Of a stretch of 64,000 nucleotides of DNA, positions 44,674-55,494 are shown one piece after another. The stretch lies in the NCBI RefSeq assembly GCF_003284725.1, contig NZ_PGTO01000002.1, positions 1 through 64,000 of the forward strand, read 5' to 3'. The DNA comes from Paramagnetospirillum kuznetsovii. Lineage in GTDB: Bacteria > Pseudomonadota > Alphaproteobacteria > Rhodospirillales > Magnetospirillaceae. How positions within the stretch are numbered: the first letter of the stretch is position 1; every line of letters begins with the position of its first letter. The notes below the pieces were generated by a model. It made no database searches and was not told where the DNA came from. It saw only the letters and a program-made list of their open reading frames with translations. The translations under genes and the position numbers were made by a program.

Positions 44674-46515
44674 TCACGCCAGTTCCGTCGCCAGCCGTTC
44701 CTGCAACTGGGCGGCTTCCTGCTGTTTCTTCCACATTCCGGCATAGGCGCCGCCTGCGGCCAGCAACTGGTCGTGGCGGCCGCGCTCGACGATGCGGCCG
44801 TGGTCGAGCACCAGGATCTCGTCGGCATCCACCACGGTGGACAGGCGGTGCGCCACGATCAGGGTGGTGCGGTCGCGCGAGACCTCGCGCAAGCTGACCT
44901 GGATTTCCTTCTCGGTATGGGTGTCGAGCGCGCTGGTGGCTTCGTCGAAGATCAGGATACCGGGCGCCTTCAGGATGGTCCGGGCGATGGCGACCCGCTG
45001 CTTCTCGCCGCCCGACAGCTTCAGTCCGCGCTCGCCGACGCGGGTGTCATAGCCCTGGGGCAGGCCGGTCACGAAGTCGTGGATGCGGGCCAGCCGGGCG
45101 GCCTGCTCGATCTCCTCCTGGGATGCGCCCGGTTTGCCGTAGGCGATGTTGTAGCGGATGGAATCGTTGAACAGCACGGTGTCTTGGGGGACGATGCCGA
45201 TGGCGCGGCGCAAGCTGGCCTGGGTCACGTCGCGGATGTCCTGGCCGTCGATGCGCACGGCGCCGCCATGGACATCGTAGAAGCGGAACAACAGGCGCGA
45301 GATGGTGCTTTTGCCCGCCCCCGACGGGCCGACGATGGCGACGGTGCGCCCGGCGGGAACGGTGAAGCCGACGCCGCCCAGGATCTCACGGTCGGAATCA
45401 TAGCCGAAATGGACATCGTCGAAGCTGACCGCGCCACCCTTTAAATCCAGCGGTCGCGCATGGGCGGAATCCTCGATCTCGGCGTTTTCCCGCAGCAGCC
45501 GGAACATGCTTTCCATGTCGGTCAGCGACTGCTTGATCTCGCGGTAGACGAAGCCCAGGAAATTCAGCGGCATGTAGAGCTGAACCAGATAGGCATTGAC
45601 CAGCACGAAGTCGCCCAGGGTCATGGTCCCGGCGGCGACGCCCTTGGCGGCCTGGATCATCACCAGGGTCAGGCCGATGGCGATGACGGCGCCCTGGCCC
45701 ATATTGAGCATGGACAGGGTGACCTTGCTCTTGGTCGCCGCGCCCTCGTAACGGGCCAGGGCCTTGTCGTAGCGGCCCGATTCATGGTCCTCGTTGCAGA
45801 AATATTTGACCGTCTCGAAGTTCAGCAGGGAATCGATGGCCTTGGTGGAGGCTTCGGAATCCATTTCGTTCATGGTGCGGCGGTACTTGGTCCGCCACTC
45901 GGTCACCCCCAGGGTGAAGCCCACATAGCAAGCGATGGTCGCCGCCGTGATCAGGGCGAAGCTGATGTCGTAGAGCGCCCACAGCACCGCCGTCACCAGG
46001 GCGATCTCCAACAGGGTGGGGATGATGTTGAACAGCATGAACTGCAACAGGAATTCGATGCCCTTGGTGCCGCGCTCGATGGCGCGGGACACGCCGCCGG
46101 TCTGGCGGTCGAGATGAAAGCGCAGCCCCAGGCGGTGCAGATGCTTGAACACCTTCAGCCCCACCGCACGGATGGCGCGCTGCGCCACCTTGGCGAAGAC
46201 GATGTCGCGCAATTCCCCGAAGGCGCCGCCCAGGATGCGGGCCACGCCATAGGCCAGCAGCATGGCGATGGGCACCACCACGATCATGTCGGGCTTGGCG
46301 GTCAAGGCGTCCACCGCCTGCTTGTAGATCAGCGGCACCACCACGCCGACCGCCTTGGCCGCCACCAGGAAGGCCATGGCCACCACCACGCGAAGGCGCA
46401 GGCGAGCCTCGCCCGGCGGCCACAGATAGGGCAGCAGCGAGCGGATGGTTGTCCAATCGGCGGAGGGGCCAAGGCCCCGCGCCTTGTCGTAGGTGGAGGG
46501 GGTGCGAATTCTCAT
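44674..46515 (-). CDS. Atm1/HMT1-type ABC exporter
   Basis: A 613-residue half-transporter with six transmembrane helices then a nucleotide-binding domain. The ATP site is complete: GPSGAGKST, LSGGEKQRVAIARTI, FDEATSALD and the switch His in VAHRLST. The membrane-domain segment FHLDRQTGGVSRAIERGTKGIEFL is typical of the Atm1/heavy-metal group that exports glutathione-linked sulfur or metal compounds. Monocistronic on the minus strand. Confidence 0.92.
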   Translation of the reverse strand: MRIRTPSTYDKARGLGPSADWTTIRSLLPYLWPPGEARLRLRVVVAMAFLVAAKAVGVVVPLIYKQAVDALTAKPDMIVVVPIAMLLAYGVARILGGAFGELRDIVFAKVAQRAIRAVGLKVFKHLHRLGLRFHLDRQTGGVSRAIERGTKGIEFLLQFMLFNIIPTLLEIALVTAVLWALYDISFALITAATIACYVGFTLGVTEWRTKYRRTMNEMDSEASTKAIDSLLNFETVKYFCNEDHESGRYDKALARYEGAATKSKVTLSMLNMGQGAVIAIGLTLVMIQAAKGVAAGTMTLGDFVLVNAYLVQLYMPLNFLGFVYREIKQSLTDMESMFRLLRENAEIEDSAHARPLDLKGGAVSFDDVHFGYDSDREILGGVGFTVPAGRTVAIVGPSGAGKSTISRLLFRFYDVHGGAVRIDGQDIRDVTQASLRRAIGIVPQDTVLFNDSIRYNIAYGKPGASQEEIEQAARLARIHDFVTGLPQGYDTRVGERGLKLSGGEKQRVAIARTILKAPGILIFDEATSALDTHTEKEIQVSLREVSRDRTTLIVAHRLSTVVDADEILVLDHGRIVERGRHDQLLAAGGAYAGMWKKQQEAAQLQERLATELA

Positions 46516-46655
46516 GAATGTAACATGAGGCTCGTCACGCCTCGACGCAACCCGACACGGCTCGGCAATTGCTCTTGCCGATGGGCTTCACTATGGTGGG
46601 GGGAGGGGAAGGCCATGGCGGGAACCATGGCGGAAGACACGAGGGCACTGGATTT

Positions 46656-48299
46656 ATGCGTCATCCGACCGTCGGCAGTCATGACACGGACTGGAAGAAT
46701 GTCCGTATTCTGGTGTTCGGCCAGGATGACCAGTTCCGCTTCCTGGCGCGTCAGACCTTTCGCAAATTGATGGTGCGCGACGTCACCGCCTTCAGCGAGA
46801 TCGGCGACATTCCCCTGCTGCTGGGCCGGGGCGTCGATCTGTTGCTGGTGGATCTGGGCGGCAAGGCGGCCGACGGACTGGCGGTGATCGAAAAGCTGCG
46901 CCTGCCCAAGGACAATCCCCATGGGGCGGTTCCGGTCCTGGTCGTGGTGCCGCCGTCCCAGAAGGACGATGCCGAACGCGCCAAGATGCTGGGCATCGAA
47001 GGCGTCATCCCCAAGCCGGTCTCGGGCCATGAATTGGCCCATCGCGCCGCCGATACCCTGGCCAATCCCCAGCGCATGGCGCCGCCCGCCGTGGCGCCGC
47101 CCAAGCCCAAGCTGAACGCCATCAAGACCCCCGATCCGCTGCCCGATCTCGGCGTCAAGCCCGGCCAGACCCCGGTGGTGGTGGTTCCCGATCAGCCCAA
47201 GGAGGCTATCCCCGAGGTGGCCGCCCTGGCCGAACGGCTGGCGGCGCGTGCCGCAGGGTCGCCGCCGTCGCCTGCCAATCCCGATCGTGCGGAACGCACC
47301 GGCCCGTGGAGCGGCATGGTCAAGCCGGAAGCGCCCGCCACGGTCTCGGCCGCGCCCTCTCCCGCCAAACCGGCGCAACCCGCCGCCCCGCGTCCGGCGG
47401 CACCCGCCGCTCCACGTCCCGCCGCCCCACATCCGGTCGCCACCACGGCCGCCACCACGGCCGCTCCGGCACCGTCACCCCGTCCCGCCACGGGTGGCGG
47501 TTTTGCCGGGGGTGATCTCGCCCAGGCCGCCAAGCGGCCATCGGGCGGTAGCCTGGATCTGGACGATCTCGCCCCAATCGCCAAGAAACCGGGCGGCGGC
47601 AAGCTGGAGCTGGACGATCTTGCTCCGCTCAAAGCCAGCGGCGGCAAGCTGAGCGATGCCGACATGGCGCCGGTGAAGCCCGACCTCGAGGCCGAAGCCA
47701 AGCGCCGCGCCGCTGAAAAGCGCCGCCAGCAGTGGAAGGACGCCATGGAGGCGTCCGGTCACAAGGCCCGCAAAGGCGGCGACGTGGCGACGCTGGATCT
47801 CTCCGCCGTGGTGGCCGAGCATGCCCAGTGGCTGCAGACCAGCGGCGCCGAGGGCAAGCGCGCCACTTTCGTCGGCATGGATCTGGCGGGCGCCGATCTG
47901 TCGGGGGCCTTGCTGCCCAACGCCACCTTCAAGGAAGTGGATCTGTCGGACGCCTGTCTGGCCGATGCCCGCCTCGACGGCTCCGACTTCCGCTACGCCA
48001 AGATGGAAGCCACCGATCTGGGCGGCGCCAATCTGGGGGTGGCGGCGCTGCGCCATGCCAAGCTGCGTCTGTGCAATCTGGAAGGCGCCGTGCTGCGCGG
48101 CACCGATCTGTCGGGCGCCACCCTGACGGGGGCGCGCATGGCGGGGGCCGATTTCAAGGGCGCCATCCTGATCGGCGCCGACCTGCGCGAGGCGGATCTG
48201 TCCAAGGTCGAGGGACTGACGCAGGGCCAGGTGGAAAAGTCGCTGTGCGACCTGGCCACCCGCATGCCCCCGGGCATATCGCGACCCGCCAGGGATTAA
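46656..48299 (+). CDS. Receiver-domain protein fused to pentapeptide repeats
   Basis: A 547-residue three-part protein. Residues about 15-135 are a response-regulator receiver with acidic pair D24-D25, phospho-acceptor D66 (LLLVDLGG) and K120 (IPKPVS). A long Pro/Ala-rich linker (about 140-385) follows, including repeated LDLDDLAP/LELDDLAP units. The last ~140 residues hold pentapeptide repeats (A[D/N]LxG type: LAGADLSGALL through ADLREADL), which fold as a right-handed beta-helix. No DNA-binding or enzymatic output domain. I know of no described protein with exactly this layout; the function is unknown. Confidence 0.85.
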   Translation: MRHPTVGSHDTDWKNVRILVFGQDDQFRFLARQTFRKLMVRDVTAFSEIGDIPLLLGRGVDLLLVDLGGKAADGLAVIEKLRLPKDNPHGAVPVLVVVPPSQKDDAERAKMLGIEGVIPKPVSGHELAHRAADTLANPQRMAPPAVAPPKPKLNAIKTPDPLPDLGVKPGQTPVVVVPDQPKEAIPEVAALAERLAARAAGSPPSPANPDRAERTGPWSGMVKPEAPATVSAAPSPAKPAQPAAPRPAAPAAPRPAAPHPVATTAATTAAPAPSPRPATGGGFAGGDLAQAAKRPSGGSLDLDDLAPIAKKPGGGKLELDDLAPLKASGGKLSDADMAPVKPDLEAEAKRRAAEKRRQQWKDAMEASGHKARKGGDVATLDLSAVVAEHAQWLQTSGAEGKRATFVGMDLAGADLSGALLPNATFKEVDLSDACLADARLDGSDFRYAKMEATDLGGANLGVAALRHAKLRLCNLEGAVLRGTDLSGATLTGARMAGADFKGAILIGADLREADLSKVEGLTQGQVEKSLCDLATRMPPGISRPARD

Positions 48300-48739
48300 T
48301 CCTTGCAGACGGCCTTGCCGTCCTTGGCGACGCAATCGGCGCGCAGGCGCAGGGTCATGTCGTCGCCGCCGTCATAGCTGCACACCACCCGGGTCATGGA
48401 ACCGATCTTGCCCACCCCCAGCTGGACCAGCTTGGCCGATTTGTGCTGCTCGACCGGGCGCGAGCAATGCAGATAGCCGTGGAACTCCCCGGCCTCCCAC
48501 AGGGCCACGTCCTTCAGCTTGCGGTAATTGTCCATGCTGACGCAGGTGTCGCCGTCGGGATTGGACTTGTCGTAGAGCCGGGCGTTGTCGCCGCAATAGC
48601 CGTCATAGCCCCATTTCAGTTCCTGCTCGCTGGGGCATTGCCCCACCTGGACGGCGGAAGACATGTCGGGACAGGAGATTTCACCGCCCAGGGCGGGAAA
48701 GGCGAATAGGCAGGTGAGCATGGCGAGACGGCGGATCAT
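48296..48739 (-). CDS. Secreted cysteine-rich hypothetical protein
   Basis: A 147-residue protein with a signal peptide (MIRRLAMLTCLFAFPALGG). The mature part has eight cysteines (SCPDM, QCPSE, YCGD, TCVS, HCSR, VCSY, DCVA, VCKD), probably forming disulfides in the periplasm. The stop overlaps the preceding convergent gene by 4 bases. No family recognised. A similar secreted small protein, also ending in VCK, occurs at 50154. Confidence 0.75.
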   Translation of the reverse strand: MIRRLAMLTCLFAFPALGGEISCPDMSSAVQVGQCPSEQELKWGYDGYCGDNARLYDKSNPDGDTCVSMDNYRKLKDVALWEAGEFHGYLHCSRPVEQHKSAKLVQLGVGKIGSMTRVVCSYDGGDDMTLRLRADCVAKDGKAVCKD

Positions 48740-48803
48740 GGATCATTCCCCCAGAGTATCCGGCAATTTAAGCCGATCCCTTCGGGGTATGATCTGACAA
48801 AGG

Positions 48804-49274
48804 TCAAGTGATCGAGCGGGCGGCGCTGTCCAGCAACCCCTGCAGGATGTAGGCGGCGGCCATCTTGTCCACCACCTCGGCCCGGCGGGCACGCGACGAA
48901 TCCGCTTCCAGCAAAGTGCGGGTGACGGCGGCCGTGGACAGGCGTTCGTCCCAGAAGGCGATGGGCAGATCGCGCAGCTTCATCAGATTGGCGGCGAAGG
49001 CGCGTGCCGACTGGCAGCGGGCGCCCTCGACGCCGTCCATCTCCACCGGCAAGCCCAGAACCAACCCGCCGATTCCGTGCTTGTCCACCAGGGCCAGCAG
49101 ATCGGTGGCGTCCTTGGTGAACTTGGCGCGGCGGATGGTCTCGAACGGGGTGGCGATGGTGCGGCTGACATCGGACAGCGCCAGCCCGATGGTCTTGGTG
49201 CCGAGATCAAGCCCCATCAGCCGCTGGTCGCGGGTGAGAAGGCTTAGCAGCTCGGCGGGGGCAAAGATGGGCAT
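48804..49274 (-). CDS. ruvX: Holliday junction resolvase-like nuclease RuvX/YqgF
   Basis: A 156-residue RNase H-fold protein, usually assigned to 16S rRNA 5' maturation or junction cleavage. The active-site strand is [17 protein letters not shown], and the C-terminal pair lies in FWDERLST and [12 protein letters not shown]. It also has [14 protein letters not shown] precedes the ATG. Oriented divergently to the DTW gene. Confidence 0.92.
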   Translation of the reverse strand: MPIFAPAELLSLLTRDQRLMGLDLGTKTIGLALSDVSRTIATPFETIRRAKFTKDATDLLALVDKHGIGGLVLGLPVEMDGVEGARCQSARAFAANLMKLRDLPIAFWDERLSTAAVTRTLLEADSSRARRAEVVDKMAAAYILQGLLDSAARSIT

Positions 49275-49352
49275 GCACAGTTCCTTGCACCCGACGGCGG
49301 TAAAAATCAAGGGGGCGTTGCCCTGGCCCGCCGCAGCGGCTACAAGTCGGCC

Positions 49353-50075
49353 ATGACCGAGACAATTCCGCCGCCCGAGGCCGAGACTCCCGCCGATTGC
49401 CCGTCGTGTTGCAAGCCTGCGGCGCTGTGCGTCTGCGACGGCGTGGTTCCCATCGAGAACCGCATTGCGCTCCTGGTGCTGCAACACCCGCAGGAGCAGG
49501 ACAAGACCCTGGGCACCGCCCGGCTGCTGACGCTGCATTTCACCAATGCGGTGATGAAGGTGGGCCTGTCCTGGCCCAGCCTCGCCAAGGCGCTGGGCCG
49601 CCCGGCCGATCCCCTGCGTTGGGCGGTGCTCTATCTGGGTTCGGCCAATGCGGCCGCCCTGGCGCCTGAGCAGGAGGTGGTGGCGCTGACCGCCAAGGGC
49701 GCGCTTTGTCCCGATCAGGCCAAGGCGCTGGCCGGTATCGAGGGCGTCATCGTGCTGGACGGCACCTGGAGTCAGGCCAAGGCGCTGTGGTGGCGCAATC
49801 CCTGGGTGCTGAAATGCAAGCGGGTGATCCTGGGGCCGAAGCATCCGTCCCGCTATGGCAGGGTGCGCACCGAGCCCCGCGCCGACAGCCTGTCCACCAT
49901 CGAGGCGGCCGGGCTGTTGCTGTCGCGGCTGGAAGCCCGCCCCGAAATCGAAAGCCGGTTGGACGAGACCTTCCAGCGCATGCTGGACGCCTTCAAGGCC
50001 GCCAAGGCCAGACTGCCCAAACCACCCGCCGCCGACCGCAGGCGGTTCCATCCCCGGGGACGGGGGAAGCGGTAG
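49353..50075 (+). CDS. DTW-domain protein, probable tRNA-uridine aminocarboxypropyltransferase
   Basis: A 240-residue protein with the DTW domain. N-terminal cysteines ([13 protein letters not shown]) match the zinc-binding start of the family, and the name-giving motif is [13 protein letters not shown] near residue 137. Members (TapT, DTWD1/2) add the acp group to uridine in tRNA. The C-terminus is basic. The stop codon is followed directly by a family A repeat. Confidence 0.88.
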   Translation: MTETIPPPEAETPADCPSCCKPAALCVCDGVVPIENRIALLVLQHPQEQDKTLGTARLLTLHFTNAVMKVGLSWPSLAKALGRPADPLRWAVLYLGSANAAALAPEQEVVALTAKGALCPDQAKALAGIEGVIVLDGTWSQAKALWWRNPWVLKCKRVILGPKHPSRYGRVRTEPRADSLSTIEAAGLLLSRLEARPEIESRLDETFQRMLDAFKAAKARLPKPPAADRRRFHPRGRGKR

Positions 50076-50140
50076 GGGCGGGCGAGACGCCCGCGCTCCG
50101 GTTGGTGCCGTCACGAGGAGCGCGGGCGTCTCGCCCGCCT
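50076..50140. repeat. Dispersed palindromic repeat, family A copy 3
   Basis: GGCGGGCGAGACGCCCGCGC and GCGCGGGCGTCTCGCCCGCC are inverted arms around about 24 bases. This is the cleanest copy. It begins at the base after the DTW stop and lies between convergent genes. Confidence 0.85.
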
Positions 50141-50153
50141 ACTTGCAGCCCGC

Positions 50154-51610
<1,457 letters not shown>

Positions 51611-51646
51611 ACACATTATTTTCCACAGGTAGTATTTGGCCGCCCT

Positions 51647-52252
51647 CTAAAGCGGCATATATTGCGCCACCGGGGCGAAGGAGCGGCGGTGATGGGGCGT
51701 CGGACCGAGGCGTTTCAGGGCGTCCAGATGCTCCGCCGTGCCGTATCCGGCATTCCTTTCCCAGCCATAGCCGGGATAGGCCAGGGCCAGCTCCGCCATC
51801 ATGGCGTCTCGGCGCACCTTGGCCACCACCGAGGCCGCCGCGATGGACAGCGAGAGCGAATCGCCCTTGACGACGCAGCGTACCGGGCAGGGCAGATCGG
51901 GCGGGCGGTTGCCGTCCACCAGGGCGTGGTCGGCGGCGCGACCCATGGCGTCATAGGCGCGCCGCATGGCCAGCAGGGTGGCCTTCAGGATATTGAGCCG
52001 GTCGATTTCCGCGACCGAGCATTCGCCGAATCCCACCACGGCGGTCTGGGGAACCAAGTCCGCCAGTTCTTCCCGCAGCCGCTTGGACAGCGCCTTGGAA
52101 TCGTCGAGCCGTTCCAGCAGCCGCCGGGGCAGCCGGGCGGGGTCGAGGATCACGGCGGCGGCCACCACCGGCCCGCATAATGGACCGCGTCCCACTTCGT
52201 CGATGCCGCAGACGATTCCACCCAATTGGATTTCGAGGGAAAGATCGGGCAT
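51647..52252 (-). CDS. rnhB: Ribonuclease HII
   Basis: A 201-residue RNase HII that removes ribonucleotides from DNA. Active-site residues are in GIDEVGRGPLCGPVV (Asp and Glu) and ALVDGN. SIAAASVVAKVRRDAMM and GYGWERNAGYGTAEHLDAL are typical. The start at MPDLSLEI follows GGAG by 8 bases and is preferred over an upstream TTG. Confidence 0.95.
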   Translation of the reverse strand: MPDLSLEIQLGGIVCGIDEVGRGPLCGPVVAAAVILDPARLPRRLLERLDDSKALSKRLREELADLVPQTAVVGFGECSVAEIDRLNILKATLLAMRRAYDAMGRAADHALVDGNRPPDLPCPVRCVVKGDSLSLSIAAASVVAKVRRDAMMAELALAYPGYGWERNAGYGTAEHLDALKRLGPTPHHRRSFAPVAQYMPL

Positions 52253-52265
52253 GGGAGACTCCAAT

Positions 52266-52334
52266 TAAGATCAGCATCTTGATCTTAGCTGTTGGGCGGG
52301 CTATCTTCGAATAAGATCATCACATTGATCCTAG
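52266..52334. promoter_or_regulatory. Two copies of a 23-bp imperfect palindrome
   Basis: Copy 1 (52266-52288) and copy 2 (52312-52334) both run TAAGATCA, 6 variable bases, TTGATC, then TTAG or CTAG; 19 of 23 bases agree. Each is close to palindromic (TAAGATCA against TGATCTTA). Their centres are 46 bases apart. The pair lies between rnhB and the divergent ATPase gene and may be an operator for the latter. Confidence 0.65.
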
Positions 52335-52343
52335 GCATCGATC

Positions 52344-53750
52344 ATGCGCGACATTACCGATATCCAAATCAAGAGGCGTCTGCAATTCGATAATCCGTGG
52401 TGGGGCGATCCAGCCGTTCTCGATCGCATCCTGGGAGATCGGCCGGAGCGGGCCTATCTGTCCCCCTTCCACGATCTGGTGACCAATCGGGGAGTCAATC
52501 GGGCGGTGGTGCTGATGGGGCCGCGCCGGGTCGGCAAGACGGTGATGCTGCAGCAAAGCATCAAACGTCTGCTGGTCAGCGGGGTCGAACGGACCCGCGT
52601 CTTCTTCGTCGATCTCCAGAACCCGGTCTATGTCGGACTCGGACTGCAACGGCTGTTGGATATGTTCCTGGAGATGTTCGGTCACGACCGCTTCAGCGAT
52701 CTCTATGTCCTGTTCGACGAGATTCAGTATCTGAAGGAATGGGAGGTTCACCTCAAGGTGCTGGTGGATTCCTATCCCAGCATGCGCTTTGTCGTCTCTG
52801 GCTCGGCAGCCGCGGCCTTGAAGATGAAGAGTCGCGAATCGGGCGCTGGTCGCTTCACCGACTTCCTGCTGCCACCGCTGACCTTTGCCGAGTTCCTCAA
52901 ATTCAGGGGCATCCCCGATGACGAGAGGGATATCGAGAGACTGAACGGCGAATTGCTGGCCTATGTGGAATTCGGCGGCTTTCCCGAAGCGGTGCTGGTG
53001 GATCAGGTCCGCGCCGATTTTCAGCGATTCGTCTCCTCCGACATCATCGAGAAGGTGCTTCTCAAGGATATTCCAAGCCTCTACGGCATCGACGATCCCC
53101 AGGAGCTCAACCGCTTCTTCACCATGCTGGCCTTCAACACCGGCAATGAAATCAGTCTGGACGAGTTGTCGAAGAAGTCGGGTGCGGCCAAGAACACCAT
53201 CAAGAAGTACCTGGATTATCTCGAGGCCGCCTTCCTGATCCACCGGCTTTATCGGGTGGACCTCAATGCCCGCCACTTCCGCCGCGCCACCACCTTCAAG
53301 GTCTATCTGACCAATCCCTGCCTGCGGTCCGCCCTGTTCGGCATGCCCGAGGAGAAGGACATGCTGGGCCACTTGATCGAGACGGCGGTGGTGGCGCAGT
53401 TCATTCATCATGCTGGCGTCGGAAACCTGCACTATGCCCGATGGAAGGATGGCGAGGTTGATCTCGTCGCGTTGAATGCGGGGACACAAAAGCCGGTTTG
53501 GGCCTACGAGGTAAAATGGCGAGACAAACTGGCAACAGACGATTTCAATTCGATAATTAAGTTCTGTCATAATAACGGCATCACAAATTGCCTTGTCTCA
53601 TCAGAGACAATTCATTATGCAGGCGAAGTGCATGGCATGCAGGTTCAAATAGCTCCGGTGAGCGACACTTGCCGGGATTTCGGGCTATGGCTGAACCAAG
53701 AATATATGAGCAAGGGCATCCATCCGCGCCGCCTGTTGCCAGAAGAATAG
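52344..53750 (+). CDS. AAA-type ATPase with DUF4143 domain
   Basis: A 468-residue ATPase. Walker A is MGPRRVGKTVML (about residue 58-66), Walker B LYVLFDEIQYLKEWE, and sensor-1 RFVVSGSAAAALK. A winged-helix-like segment (ISLDELSKKSGAAKNTIKKYLDYLEAAFLI) and the DUF4143 C-terminal part (GHLIETAVVAQFIHH, GEVDLVA, YEVKWRDK) follow. The C-terminal part resembles a PD-(D/E)xK nuclease core (E, D-x, E-x-K). The last ~250 bases are AT-richer than the neighbours, suggesting acquisition. Function unknown; these families are mobile and linked to stress or defence in some genomes. Confidence 0.85.
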   Translation: MRDITDIQIKRRLQFDNPWWGDPAVLDRILGDRPERAYLSPFHDLVTNRGVNRAVVLMGPRRVGKTVMLQQSIKRLLVSGVERTRVFFVDLQNPVYVGLGLQRLLDMFLEMFGHDRFSDLYVLFDEIQYLKEWEVHLKVLVDSYPSMRFVVSGSAAAALKMKSRESGAGRFTDFLLPPLTFAEFLKFRGIPDDERDIERLNGELLAYVEFGGFPEAVLVDQVRADFQRFVSSDIIEKVLLKDIPSLYGIDDPQELNRFFTMLAFNTGNEISLDELSKKSGAAKNTIKKYLDYLEAAFLIHRLYRVDLNARHFRRATTFKVYLTNPCLRSALFGMPEEKDMLGHLIETAVVAQFIHHAGVGNLHYARWKDGEVDLVALNAGTQKPVWAYEVKWRDKLATDDFNSIIKFCHNNGITNCLVSSETIHYAGEVHGMQVQIAPVSDTCRDFGLWLNQEYMSKGIHPRRLLPEE

Positions 53751-53818
53751 CCCGAACCCCCTTACCAGACTCCCCCACTCGTGCTTAAATCCCTGACGGG
53801 AGAGCAGGGAGAGCGCGT

Positions 53819-54103
53819 TTGAGCGAAGCCGAGACCGTTCGCGTGATCATCGAGGGCCGGGTCCAGGGCGTGTGGTTTCGCGGCTGGACCATCGAGCAGG
53901 CCGCCGCGCGCGGATTGGCCGGTTGGGTCAGGAACCGCTCGGACGGCTCGGTGGAGGCGGTGTTCCACGGGCCCAAGGTCACCGTGGACGACATGGTCAA
54001 GGCCTGCCATCACGGCCCGCCCGGCGCTTCCGTCAGCCGTATTTCGGTCGAACCCTCCGTCGAGGCGGTCGGCCACGATTTTCACCAGCGCCCCACCGCA
54101 TGA
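53819..54103 (+). CDS. acyP: Acylphosphatase
   Basis: A 94-residue enzyme hydrolysing acyl phosphates. Both active-site motifs are present: GRVQGVWFRGWT (catalytic Arg) and GWVRNRSDGSVEAVFHG (catalytic Asn). A TTG start with GGGAGAG upstream is used. The stop overlaps the glucosidase ATG (ATGA). Confidence 0.93.
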   Translation: MSEAETVRVIIEGRVQGVWFRGWTIEQAAARGLAGWVRNRSDGSVEAVFHGPKVTVDDMVKACHHGPPGASVSRISVEPSVEAVGHDFHQRPTA

Positions 54104-55494
54104 TTTCCCGTCGTCAAGTCCTAGCCGGAGCCGCCGCCATGACCATCGCCGCCAAAGCCGACGCCAAGACGCTCGCCCGTCAGTTCCCCACGGATTTCTT
54201 CTGGGGCGCCTCCACCGCCGCCTATCAGATCGAGGGGGCTTACGACACCGACGGGCGCGGCATGACCATCTGGGACACCTTCACCGCTCAGGGCAAGATC
54301 CAGGACGGCAGCAGCGCCAAGGTGGCCTGCGACCACTATCACCGCTACCCGGAAGACATCGCCCTGATGAAGGCGGCGGGCTTTTCCGCCTATCGCTTCT
54401 CGCTGGCCTGGCCGCGCATCATCCCCGCCGGGACCGGGGCGGTGAACCAGAAGGGCCTCGATTTCTACGACCGGCTGGTGGACAAGATCCTGGAAGCGGG
54501 CATCAAGCCCATGGCCTGCCTCTATCACTGGGATCTGCCGCAGCCGCTGGAGGACAAGGGCGGCTGGCAGGGGCGCGAGATCGTCGGCCCCTTCGCCGAA
54601 TACGCCGCCATCGCGTCCAAGCGCCTGGGCGACCGGGTCAAGGACTGGTACATGCTGAACGAGCCGAACGTTGTCGCCATCATCGGCTACGGCATCGGCG
54701 AGCACGCGCCCGGCTACAAGCTGGGCGAGGACGGCATCCTGAAGGCGCTGCACCACCAGAACCTGGCCCAGGGTGCGGCGCTGCGCGCCATTCGGGCCGA
54801 ATATCCCAAGGCGACCCTGGGGACCGTCATCAACCTGCAGCCCTGCCGCTCCCAGGACGACGACCCCAAGAACAAGGCCGCCGCCATCCGCTGGGACGCG
54901 GTGTGGAACCGGGTGCCGCTGGACGGCGTCATGCGCGGCGCCATTCCCGACGTGCTGGCCGACAAGATGAAGCACATCGTCAAGCCGGGCGATCTGGAGG
55001 CCATCAAGTTCCCCATCGACATGCTGGGCATCAACTACTATTCCCGCATGACCATGAAGCACGAGGAAGGCCACCCCTTCGACGTGTTCTGGGGTGACGC
55101 CCATTGCGACCGCTGGACCGCCATGGCCTGGCCGGTGCAGCCCGACGGGCTTTACGACCTGCTGCGCGAGTTCAAGGAGCTGTACGGCAATCCGGCGGTC
55201 TTCATCGCCGAGAACGGCGCCGCCTATGACGACGTGGTCAGCCCCGACGGGCAAATCCATGACGCGGACCGGGTGGCCTTCATCAAGGACCATGTGGCGG
55301 AAGTGGCCCGGGCCTTGAAGGACGGTTGCAACGTCAAGGGCTATCTGGCTTGGTCGCTGCTGGACAATTTCGAATGGGCGTTCGGCCTCTCGAAGCGGTT
55401 CGGCATCGTCAGGGTGGATTACGACACGCTGAAACGCACGCCCAAGGATAGCTATAAATGGTTCGCCGAAACCATACGGACAGGCCGGGTGTAA
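54100..55494 (+). CDS. GH1 family beta-glucosidase with Tat-like leader
   Basis: A 464-residue retaining glycosidase. The acid/base Glu is in YMLNEPN and the nucleophile Glu in VFIAENGAAYDD; PTDFFWGASTAAYQIEGAYDTDGRG, RFSLAWPRI and YLAWSLLDNFEWAFG complete the fold. The N-terminus is a twin-arginine-like leader (MISRRQVLAGAAAMTIAAKADA), whereas most GH1 enzymes are cytoplasmic, so periplasmic location is likely. It is coupled by ATGA overlap to acylphosphatase. Confidence 0.92.
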   Translation: MISRRQVLAGAAAMTIAAKADAKTLARQFPTDFFWGASTAAYQIEGAYDTDGRGMTIWDTFTAQGKIQDGSSAKVACDHYHRYPEDIALMKAAGFSAYRFSLAWPRIIPAGTGAVNQKGLDFYDRLVDKILEAGIKPMACLYHWDLPQPLEDKGGWQGREIVGPFAEYAAIASKRLGDRVKDWYMLNEPNVVAIIGYGIGEHAPGYKLGEDGILKALHHQNLAQGAALRAIRAEYPKATLGTVINLQPCRSQDDDPKNKAAAIRWDAVWNRVPLDGVMRGAIPDVLADKMKHIVKPGDLEAIKFPIDMLGINYYSRMTMKHEEGHPFDVFWGDAHCDRWTAMAWPVQPDGLYDLLREFKELYGNPAVFIAENGAAYDDVVSPDGQIHDADRVAFIKDHVAEVARALKDGCNVKGYLAWSLLDNFEWAFGLSKRFGIVRVDYDTLKRTPKDSYKWFAETIRTGRV

